This document shows, in pieces, positions 42,141 through 48,153 of a stretch of 48,153 bases of DNA (positions within the stretch are counted from its first letter, which is position 1; each line of letters opens with the position of its first letter). Where the stretch lies: positions 1-48,153 of the forward strand of contig CBDUCN010000006.1 in the NCBI GenBank assembly GCA_965365655.1, written 5' to 3'. The position numbers and the translations under genes are program-made. The notes beneath the pieces were generated by a model that was given only the letters and a program-made list of their open reading frames with translations, was not told the origin of the DNA and ran no database searches. The stretch is from JBFHNV01 sp965365655 (GTDB lineage Bacteria > Pseudomonadota > Gammaproteobacteria > HK1).

Positions 42141-42182
42141 CGCGGTGAAGCGGGGCGGGGGACCCCGCCCCGCTTCACCGCG
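42141..42182. terminator. long perfect inverted repeat (20-bp arms)
   Basis: Arms at 42141-42160 and 42163-42182 are perfectly complementary with only 2 bases between them. The stem starts 22 bases after the CoA-transferase stop (minus strand), so it most likely ends that transcript or stabilises its 3' end. No T-tract follows. The outer part (GGTGAAG) resembles the two dispersed hairpins, but the core and loop differ. Confidence 0.6.
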
Positions 42183-42204
42183 GGCCGGGTGTCCCGGCAT
42201 CGCG

Positions 42205-43413
42205 TCAGATGACGCCCTCGGCGCGCAGCCGCTCCAGCTCCTCCTCCGTGCGCCCGAGCAGGCCGCCGTAGATCTCGGCGTTATGGGCGCCCAGCGCCGG
42301 ACCGGCGTGGGTCACGCGGCCGGGAGTCGCGGCCAGCTTCGGGATCACGCCGGGCATGGTGACCTCGCCCAGCTCGTCGTCGGGCACGGTGATCAGGTTC
42401 TCGCGTGCCGCGTAGTGCGGATCTCCGGGGATGTCGGCCGCGGTGTAGATGCCGCCGAACGGGACGTTCGCGGCGTCCAGGCACCGCTCCAGCTCGGCGA
42501 AGTCGTGCGCCGCGACCCACTCGGCGAGCAGCGCCTCGAGCTCGTCGGCGCGCTCGATGCGCCCGGCGCTGCCGCGGTAGCGCGGGTCGTCGGCAAGCTC
42601 GGGGCGCTGCATCGCCTGCGCGAGCCGGCGCCACACGCCGTCGCCGCCGGCCGCAATCTGCACGTAGCGCCCGTCGCGGGTCTCGAAGGTGCCGGCCGGC
42701 GCGAACGTCGGGTTGCGGTTGCCGATGCGCTCGCGCACGCGCCCGGTGCGCAGGAAGTCGGGCACCAGGTCGGCGGTGATGCGGAACGGCGCCTCGTAGA
42801 GCGCGAGATCGATCATCTGTCCCAGCCCGCCGCCCGGCTGCGCGTCGCGGTGATACAGCGCGAACATCGCCGACAGCGCGGCGAAGGTGCCGGTGTTGTA
42901 GTCGGCGGTGGGGAACGCCGGGCGCACCGGGAAGCGATCCGGGAAGCCCGTCGGATACATGTACCCGGAGAAGCCGAGCGCGATGCGATCGTAGCCCGCG
43001 CGCCGTGAGTACGGGCCGGACTGGCCGTAGCCCGACACGCGCACCATGATCAGGCGCGGATTCAGCGCGTGCAGCGTGTCCCAGCCGAGGCCCCAGCGCT
43101 CCATCGTGCCCGGGGTGAAGTTCTCGATCAGCACGTCGGCGTGCCCGGCAAGCTCCCTCAGCAGCGCCTGCCCGGCCTCCACGCGCAGGTTCAGCGTCAC
43201 GGCCTTCTTGTTGCGGGCCTCCACCAGCCAGTCGCCGGAGCGCTGCGCGACGCCGTCGCGCGTGCCGCGGCGAAGCGCGTCGCCGCTGCCGGGCTGCTCG
43301 ACCTTGATCACCTCGGCGCCGAAGTCGCCCAGCATGGTCGCCGCGAACGGACCGGCGATCAGGGTGCCGACGTCGAGCACGCGGATGCCGGCCAGGGGCA
43401 GGTCCTCGCTCAT
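42205..43413 (-). CDS. class III CoA-transferase (CaiB/BaiF family), second copy
   Basis: The 402-residue protein has GIRVLDVGTLIAGPFAATMLG, ENFTPGTMERWGLGW, SGYGQSGPYSRRAGYD and the probable catalytic Asp in TADYNTGTF. It is only moderately similar to the copy at 24256-25476 and has a different catalytic context, so it is a paralogue with its own substrate rather than a recent duplicate. GGGAG lies 9 bases before the ATG at 43413. It follows the selenoprotein gene by 25 bases on the same strand, suggesting co-transcription. Confidence 0.92.
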   Translation of the reverse strand: MSEDLPLAGIRVLDVGTLIAGPFAATMLGDFGAEVIKVEQPGSGDALRRGTRDGVAQRSGDWLVEARNKKAVTLNLRVEAGQALLRELAGHADVLIENFTPGTMERWGLGWDTLHALNPRLIMVRVSGYGQSGPYSRRAGYDRIALGFSGYMYPTGFPDRFPVRPAFPTADYNTGTFAALSAMFALYHRDAQPGGGLGQMIDLALYEAPFRITADLVPDFLRTGRVRERIGNRNPTFAPAGTFETRDGRYVQIAAGGDGVWRRLAQAMQRPELADDPRYRGSAGRIERADELEALLAEWVAAHDFAELERCLDAANVPFGGIYTAADIPGDPHYAARENLITVPDDELGEVTMPGVIPKLAATPGRVTHAGPALGAHNAEIYGGLLGRTEEELERLRAEGVI

Positions 43414-43438
43414 GCGTCGACGTCTCCCGGGCCGCTTC

Positions 43439-44401
43439 TCACGCCTGGCCGCCGGCGCCCTTCGCCGCGACGCCGTCCTCGGCCCGGCGCTCGGCCGCAA
43501 CCGCCTTGTTGGCATCGAACTCGCGGCGCCGGCGCTCGAGCTCCTCGGCCGACAGCCTTTCGACGTTGGAGAAGTCCAGCTTCCAGTCCGGGTCGTCGCT
43601 CCAGCGCAGCGGCGACTGCACCGTCGTGCGCGGCGCGGGCGCCGTCTCCAGCACCCTCAGCGCGAGCTCCAGCGTGGTCGCGCGCGACTGCGGGTCGTGC
43701 GGGCGCGCGGCCGGGTTGCCCAGCGGGAAGTCGCTGAACAGGAAACGCGGCACCCCGACGTGCTCCACGATGTCCTTCGCGCAGCCCATCACGACGGTGG
43801 GGATTCCTTCCGCCTCGAGCCAGCGTGCGGCCAGACTCACGGTCTGGTGGCACACCGGTCAGTTGGCGGCGAGGATCGCGGCGTCGGCGCCGTCCTCGCG
43901 CAGCGCCGCCAGCAGGTCCGGGCAGTCCTGCTCCAGGGTCGTGCGCTGGCTGCGGTTCGTCGGCATGCCGTGGAAGCGCGGCGCGACCTCGCCGATGCGC
44001 CCCCCGGCGGCCGCGCGCTTCATCTGCGCGAGCGGGAACCAGGTGTTGATGTCCTCCTGGCTGGTGTGCTTGCGGTCGATGCCGACGTGGGAGATGCGCA
44101 CGTCCGGCTCGCCGTCGATGCTGGCCGTGTACACCCGGTAGAACTTCGCCGCCGCGTTGTAGGCCGAGTGCGGGCCCTGGTCGCCCTTGTCCGGGTCGTA
44201 GGGCGCGGCGGTGGTCACCAGCGCGACGCGGCTCGTCGCCAGCGGCTTCGCGAGCGGTGCGAACGGCACCTGCACGTACTGCGCCCAGCGGTAGGGCCGG
44301 CCGTAGCCCAGCGCCCGGTAGTACGTGCTGATGCGGTGCAGGTACGGGATCGGCTTGTCGTGCTCCGGCGCGAACTCGGGCGTGTCGTGTGTTGCGCTCA
44401 T
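43439..44401 (-). CDS. GrdB-like selenoprotein (glycine/betaine/sarcosine/proline reductase family) with in-frame TGA
   Basis: Two open stretches in the same frame are separated by one TGA at 43861-43859. Upstream is ...DGADAAILAAN; downstream is PVCHQTVSLAARWLEAEG. Read through as selenocysteine, this gives A-A-N-U-P-V-C, the U-x-x-C redox motif of the GrdB/PrdB family, in a 320-residue protein with Sec at about position 181. Features include ALVTTAAPYDPD near the start and VVMGCAKDIVEHVGVPRFLF after the Sec. GGAGG lies 5 bases before the ATG. A SECIS-like hairpin follows the TGA. Without readthrough the gene would look like a pseudogene. The other reductase subunits are not adjacent, so the substrate is unknown. 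Confidence 0.88.
43823..43861 (-). promoter_or_regulatory. bacterial SECIS element with the selenocysteine codon
   Basis: Reading the minus strand: TGA (43861-43859), 3 bases, then GTGTGC pairing with GCACGC (one G-U), a 2x2 internal loop, CCAGAC pairing perfectly with GTCTGG, and an apical loop CGTGA (43841-43837). The apical G is 19 bases after the TGA, inside the 16-37-base range given for bacterial SECIS, and the loop has the required early G followed by U. It lies wholly inside the coding sequence, as bacterial SECIS elements do. Confidence 0.75.
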
Positions 44402-44711
44402 GGGCGCCTCCGCGGTGGCCTGTGACCGATATTAGGGCATCGGCCGCGCTCCGCGGGACCGCGGTGCCGGCGCCGCAGACCGGCCGCGGGCGGCTGACCG
44501 GCCGCGCGCGCCGCGCGGGATCCGAATCGGCCGCGAAGGTGCGAATACGCATGGCGGGCCCCGCCGTCCCGGTCTACCCTCGTTCCTGGCTGGGCGCACG
44601 GCCGTTCCTGGCCGTGCGGTACGCAGCGGCCGGGCAACGCCGGCGAGCACGCGGGCGCGTCGCGCCGCGGGAGCAACGCAGGGCCGGCAGCACCGGTCCG
44701 GGGGAGGCGGC
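44402..44711. other. 310-base divergent intergenic region
   Basis: This region separates the selenoprotein gene (leftward) from the caspase gene (rightward). On the minus strand TAATAT (44434-44429) is a possible -10 box for the selenoprotein gene. A perfect hairpin lies at 44595-44618. No gene is supported; an Arg-rich frame across it has noncoding character. GGGGAGG just before 44712 is the ribosome binding site of the caspase gene. Confidence 0.5.
44595..44618. repeat. 9-bp perfect hairpin upstream of the caspase gene
   Basis: CGCACGGCC and GGCCGTGCG flank a 6-nt loop, about 95 bases before the caspase ATG. It could be an operator for a dimeric regulator or a 5'-leader hairpin of the caspase mRNA. 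Confidence 0.4.
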
Positions 44712-46532
44712 ATGGCCAGGCGCTTGAACATCCTCGCAGTGCACGGCGTCGGGTACCACGCGGTGGACGGCGACTGGACCGCCCGGTGGACCGACGCGAT
44801 CCGGCGCTCCGTCGGGCGCATCTCCGCCGACGCACGCGTGCACGTCGAGTTCGTCCACTACGACGACGTCTTCGACGCCGAGGCCATCACGGCCGCTGGC
44901 ACGCTGGAGGCCATCGCGACGCTGGGGGCCAGCGGGCTGCGCCACGGCGTGGGCGATGCGCTGGCCGGCGTGTTCGGGCGACGGGCCCCGCGCAGCCGCG
45001 GAACCTCGACGGCGGCCATTCCCGACCGGCTTCGATGGACGGCCGGCATGGTCGTGCAGTGGGCCGGGAGCGACGCGATACGCGAGCGCACGCGCCGGCG
45101 CCTGGCCGCGGCGGTCGCGTCGGCGCAGCCGGACGTGGTGATGGCCCACAGCCTCGGCAGCCTGATCGCGTACGACACCTTCGTGCACGCCGACAACGCG
45201 GGGCTGCTCGCCGGGCGCACCTTCGTGTCCTTCGGATCGCAGATCGGCAACTCGTTCGTGCGCGGCTGCTTTGGCGGGCGCATCGTCGCGCTCGACTGCG
45301 AGCACTGGTACCACCTCCACAACGAGGAGGACGACGTGTTCACGGCGCCGGTCCGCGTCGCCAGCGAGCGCTTCGAGCAGGTCGAGTGCACGTTCGACAT
45401 CGAGGGCTTCGCCGACCACGACGCGCTCGGCTACCTGCAGCACGCCAACCTGGGCAACGTGGTGTGGCGCGACCTGCTGTCGACGCGGCGCTTCCGCCGC
45501 GAGAGCCGTCGCGTTCGCGCCGACGTCGATGCGCGGGTCGCTCCCGGCGGGCGCAGCCCGAAGCAGCGCGCGCAGGACCGGCGCGCGCTGCTGATCGGCA
45601 TCGACGACTACCCGGACCCCGGGGATCGGCTCGCAGGATGCGTCAACGACGTGTTCCTGATGAGCGAGGTGCTCCAGGAGTCGGGCTTCGAGGCGTCGCA
45701 GATCCGCAGCGTTCTGAACGATCGCGCGACGGCCCAGGGGATTCGCGAGCGCATCCACTGGCTTCTGGACGGCGCCCAGCCGGGCGATCGGCGCGTGCTG
45801 TACTTCAGCGGACACGGCACCCAGATCACGGACTACGGGCTGGACGAGACCGTGGATCGGCGCGACGAGTGCCTGGTGCCCTACGACTTCGACTGGACGC
45901 GCGAGCGCGCGATCGTCGACGACTGGTTCCACGACCTCTACACGCAGCTTCCGTACGACGTGCGGTTCACCGCGATCTTCGACTGCTGCCACTCCGGCGG
46001 CATGACGCGCGCGGGCTCGGGCAGGCCGAAGGGGCTCTCGCCTCCCGACGACGTCCGTCACCGGGAGATCCGCTGGGATCCGGCGGCGCAGCTGTGGGTT
46101 CCGCGCACCCTCGAGCCTCCCAACCGCTCGCTTGCCCGCGGCCGGCGCGGCAAGGACTACCTGGGTGCGTCCGGCACGAACCGGCGCCTCGGCAGGGGAA
46201 CGGACGTGCTCACGCTGACCAATCGCCGCTACGACGCCGCGCGGGAACGCTACGGGCATCGCGGGCCCTACATGCCGGTCATCGTGCAGGCCTGCCAGGA
46301 GGACGAGCTGGCCTACGAATACCGTCACGGCGTCACCTCCCACGGCGCGTTCACCTACGCGCTCGCGCAGGCGCTCAGAAGCCCCGAGGCGCGGCGCGGC
46401 CTGAGCATGGACGCGCTGCACGTCGACGTCGCCACCCGCGTGCGGACGATGGGCTTCGAGCAGCGGCCCGAGCTCGTCGGGCCGTGGGCGATCACGAGCG
46501 AGACCACGCAGTGGTGCCAGCTGCGCGGCTGA
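44712..46532 (+). CDS. alpha/beta hydrolase fused to caspase-like (metacaspase) peptidase
   Basis: The 606-residue fusion has two enzymes. Residues 1 to about 270 form a lipase/esterase fold: LNILAVHGVGYH, nucleophile Ser147 in AHSLGS, acid near EEDD (205-208) and His236 in ADHDALGYL. Residues about 288-606 are a C14 caspase domain: RRALLIGIDDYPD, catalytic His368 in YFSGHGTQ and Cys426 in IFDCCHSGG, with acidic DETVDRRDECLVPYD between. There is no signal peptide or TM, so it is cytosolic. The ribosome binding site GGGGAGG is strong. A metalloprotease gene follows 55 bases later on the same strand. A regulated-death or defence role is inference. Confidence 0.9.
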   Translation: MARRLNILAVHGVGYHAVDGDWTARWTDAIRRSVGRISADARVHVEFVHYDDVFDAEAITAAGTLEAIATLGASGLRHGVGDALAGVFGRRAPRSRGTSTAAIPDRLRWTAGMVVQWAGSDAIRERTRRRLAAAVASAQPDVVMAHSLGSLIAYDTFVHADNAGLLAGRTFVSFGSQIGNSFVRGCFGGRIVALDCEHWYHLHNEEDDVFTAPVRVASERFEQVECTFDIEGFADHDALGYLQHANLGNVVWRDLLSTRRFRRESRRVRADVDARVAPGGRSPKQRAQDRRALLIGIDDYPDPGDRLAGCVNDVFLMSEVLQESGFEASQIRSVLNDRATAQGIRERIHWLLDGAQPGDRRVLYFSGHGTQITDYGLDETVDRRDECLVPYDFDWTRERAIVDDWFHDLYTQLPYDVRFTAIFDCCHSGGMTRAGSGRPKGLSPPDDVRHREIRWDPAAQLWVPRTLEPPNRSLARGRRGKDYLGASGTNRRLGRGTDVLTLTNRRYDAARERYGHRGPYMPVIVQACQEDELAYEYRHGVTSHGAFTYALAQALRSPEARRGLSMDALHVDVATRVRTMGFEQRPELVGPWAITSETTQWCQLRG

Positions 46533-46587
46533 GCCCGCGCGTTCCACCGAGACCACGAGGTCCATCGAGACCAGGAGGACTGAAGAC

Positions 46588-47607
46588 ATGACCGCAGCCA
46601 AGCACATCTGCTTCGACCGCATCCTGCCGCAGGACATCGCGCGTGCGCAGCGCACGAGGATGATGCCGAACGGTCGCGTACGTGCCATATCGCCGGTCGG
46701 CAAGCAGTGGATCAACGGCAGCACGCTGACCATCCGCTTCATGGGCGGGACCCAGGATCAGCGCGACATGGTCGAGCGCTTCGCGCCCGAGTGGACCCAG
46801 CACGCGAACCTGAAGTTCGAGTTCACCGACGATCCGAGGGCCGACATCCGGGTGACCTTCGACGCCAGCGACGGCGCGTGGTCCTACGTGGGCACGGACA
46901 ACAAGAACATCCCGCTGCACGCGGCCACCCTGAACCTGGGCTGGCAGGATCGCGGCGTGATCCTGCACGAGTTCGGCCACATGATCGGCCTCGCTCACGA
47001 GCACCAGAACCCCGACGGCGGCATCCAGTGGAACGAGGACGCGGTGATCGCCGATCTGTCGGGTCCGCCGAACTACTGGGACGAGTCCACGATCAGGCAC
47101 AACGTGCTGAACAAGTACGCGGCCGACCAGGTCCACGGCACCGAGTTCGACCGGGAGTCGATCATGCTCTACGCGTTCCCGGCGAGCTGGACCCGCAGCG
47201 GCACCGCGACCGAGGAGAACAACGAGCTCTCGCGCCTCGACAAGGAGTTCGTGCGCGGCGCCAACATGTACCCGGGCCTGCCGGACCCGCTCGAGCGGGC
47301 GACGTCGCTGACCGTGTTCACCGACACCAGCGCCGAGATCTCCAGCGCCGGCGAGGAGGATCTCTACCAGTTCGAGGTGACCCGCGGCGGTCCGCACGTC
47401 GTGGAGACCGCGGGCTCCACCGACGTGGTGATGTCACTGTTCGGCCCGGGCAGCCTGACCCGCTTCATCGCCGAGGACGACGACGGCGGCAGCGGGCGCA
47501 ACTCGCGCATCAGCGCGGTCCTGGCGCCCGGCACCTACTACGCGCGGGTGCGTCACTACAATCCGGCACAGACCGGGGAGTACCGCATCCGGGTCACGGC
47601 CACCTGA
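46588..47607 (+). CDS. zinc metalloprotease (matrixin/astacin-like) with C-terminal PPC-type domain
   Basis: The 339-residue protein has the zinc site HEFGHMIGLAH (H127-H137, HExxHxxGxxH) followed by EHQNP, and a Met-turn candidate in ESIMLYAFP, placing it in the metzincin clan. From about residue 235 a beta-rich domain (SAGEEDLYQFEVTRGG ... GTYYARVRHYNPAQTGEYRI) resembles the bacterial pre-peptidase C-terminal (PPC) fold usually found on secreted proteases. Unlike those, there is no signal peptide: it starts MTAAKHICFDRILPQ. AGGAGG lies 9 bases before the ATG. Likely co-transcribed with the caspase fusion. Confidence 0.9.
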   Translation: MTAAKHICFDRILPQDIARAQRTRMMPNGRVRAISPVGKQWINGSTLTIRFMGGTQDQRDMVERFAPEWTQHANLKFEFTDDPRADIRVTFDASDGAWSYVGTDNKNIPLHAATLNLGWQDRGVILHEFGHMIGLAHEHQNPDGGIQWNEDAVIADLSGPPNYWDESTIRHNVLNKYAADQVHGTEFDRESIMLYAFPASWTRSGTATEENNELSRLDKEFVRGANMYPGLPDPLERATSLTVFTDTSAEISSAGEEDLYQFEVTRGGPHVVETAGSTDVVMSLFGPGSLTRFIAEDDDGGSGRNSRISAVLAPGTYYARVRHYNPAQTGEYRIRVTAT

Positions 47608-47611
47608 GGAC

Positions 47612-47631
47612 CCGGCGGGCGCCATCGCCGG
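47612..47631. terminator. hairpin between convergent genes
   Basis: A perfect 6-bp stem CCGGCG/CGCCGG with an 8-nt loop fills the short gap between the protease stop and the zinc-ribbon/OB gene stop. Confidence 0.35.
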
Positions 47632-47634
47632 CAT

Positions 47635-48096
47635 TCACCGGGTGCCGGTGTGCCCGGCGGATGCCGGCGCCGGGCGCGCCTCGGGCAGCCACGCCGTCGC
47701 GCCGTCGTCGCCGCGGCGCTCGACGAAGCCGATCTGCACGCGCATGCCGATGTGCACGGCCTGCGGGTCGCAGCCCGTGACGTTCATCATCAGCCGCGCG
47801 CGGTCCACGATGTCCACCAGGGCGACCACGTAGGGTGCGTCGCCGCGGAACGCGGGCGACGGCGCGCGGTGCACGACGGTGAAGCTGTGCACCGTGCCCA
47901 GCGCCGCCTCGGTGACCCACTCGAGCGCGTTCGCGCCGCAGCGCACGCAGCGCCCGCGCGGCGGCAGCTGGCGCGCACCGCAGCGCGTGCAGCGCTGCAC
48001 GCGCAGCTCGCCGGCGGCGCAGCCGTCCCAGAACGGGCGGGCGACCTCGGTGATCGGAGGCAACGGCTTCGCGGTCACGGAGGACGGCGTGCGCAC
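47635..48096 (-). CDS. DUF35-type zinc-ribbon/OB-fold acyl-CoA-associated protein
   Basis: The 153-residue protein has an N-terminal helix (PFWDGCAAGELRVQRC), a rubredoxin-like zinc ribbon (C-x2-C ... C-x2-C in RCTRCGARQLPPRGRCVRCG) and an OB fold (GTVHSFTVVHRAPSPAF, ALVDIVDRARLMMNVTG). Such proteins pair with thiolases (SCP-x type) in acyl-CoA metabolism; the thiolase would lie beyond the right edge. The start is GTG at 48096; GTG at 48078 is the alternative. The TAG upstream in frame shows the gene is complete. Confidence 0.88.
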   Translation of the reverse strand: MRTPSSVTAKPLPPITEVARPFWDGCAAGELRVQRCTRCGARQLPPRGRCVRCGANALEWVTEAALGTVHSFTVVHRAPSPAFRGDAPYVVALVDIVDRARLMMNVTGCDPQAVHIGMRVQIGFVERRGDDGATAWLPEARPAPASAGHTGTR

Positions 48097-48153
48097 GGTC
48101 TAGTGTCCCGTCCCACAAACACATTGCGTTTCTCGCCGGCCCCCGCACCGCGT

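Noticed and set aside
43439..43861. Pseudogene or frameshift explanation of the GrdB-like gene
   Set aside because: There is no frame change, only a single TGA at the exact redox position with a SECIS-like hairpin, so selenocysteine is the better reading.
1..48153. tRNA, rRNA, CRISPR arrays, prophage or transposon genes
   Set aside because: I looked for cloverleaf arms, rRNA cores, regularly spaced repeats and transposase or integrase motifs and saw none that I could support.

Overview
This window is very GC-rich and densely coded. It looks like chromosome from an aerobic proteobacterium, most likely a gammaproteobacterium. The supporting genes are a PilJ/PilH-type chemosensory operon, ArfB, SirB1, a YchJ-type protein, PEP carboxylase, a CbiM-like permease, a gamma-carbonic anhydrase and class III (CaiB/BaiF) CoA-transferases. 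I see no rRNA, tRNA, CRISPR array, transposase or integrase. Genus cannot be told from the sequence alone.

Layout. 1-2088 (+): the end of an alpha/beta hydrolase, then a Ser/Thr kinase fused to a cyclic-nucleotide-binding domain. 2155-9515 (-): a six-gene chemosensory operon, read as response regulator, CheW, periplasmic PDC-like sensor, periplasmic type-1 binding protein, PilJ-like receptor and CheA-REC hybrid. 10026-18856: housekeeping and metabolic genes (SLOG/zinc ribbon, arfB, ppc, a ProC-like reductase, a CbiM-like permease, a degenerate metallophosphoesterase, a PaiB-like protein, a GSAM-type aminotransferase). 18857-21490: a visibly lower-GC stretch of small plus-strand genes with wide gaps, including an Imm10-type immunity protein with no toxin and a truncated gene. 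21491-29320: YchJ, MFS, PhyH dioxygenase, CoA-transferase, enoyl-CoA hydratase, SirB1 and a PNPOx-flavoreductase fusion. 29521-40635: an SDR, then a NHLP/NHLM-type peptide export locus (TolC-SPOR, two ABC proteins, HlyD, cNMP-binding protein, FHA protein) with no visible precursor peptide. 40810-44401 (-): SpeE-like enzyme, gamma-carbonic anhydrase, a second CoA-transferase and a GrdB-like selenoprotein. 44712-47607 (+): a lipase-caspase fusion followed by a zinc metalloprotease. 47635-48096 (-): a DUF35-type zinc-ribbon/OB protein.

The strongest unusual signals are four. First, a gene at 43439-44401 is read through an in-frame TGA (43859-43861) in a U-x-x-C context, with a near-textbook bacterial SECIS hairpin just downstream. 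Second, a two-gene module couples an alpha/beta-hydrolase-metacaspase fusion to a cytosolic-looking HExxHxxGxxH protease, which resembles a regulated cell-death or defence unit. Third, an NHLP-type exporter is preceded by FHA and cNMP-binding regulators; its HlyD reading frame continues upstream to an ATA codon behind a good Shine-Dalgarno, and its TolC carries a lipobox and a C-terminal SPOR domain. Fourth, a Pil/Chp-like chemosensory operon has two periplasmic sensor genes inserted between CheW and the receptor.

Several convergent gene pairs are separated by strong hairpins. Two of these (2095-2125 and 29343-29373) share the same 13-nt arms, the same GTCCT loop and the same G-G mismatch, so they look like copies of one dispersed element.
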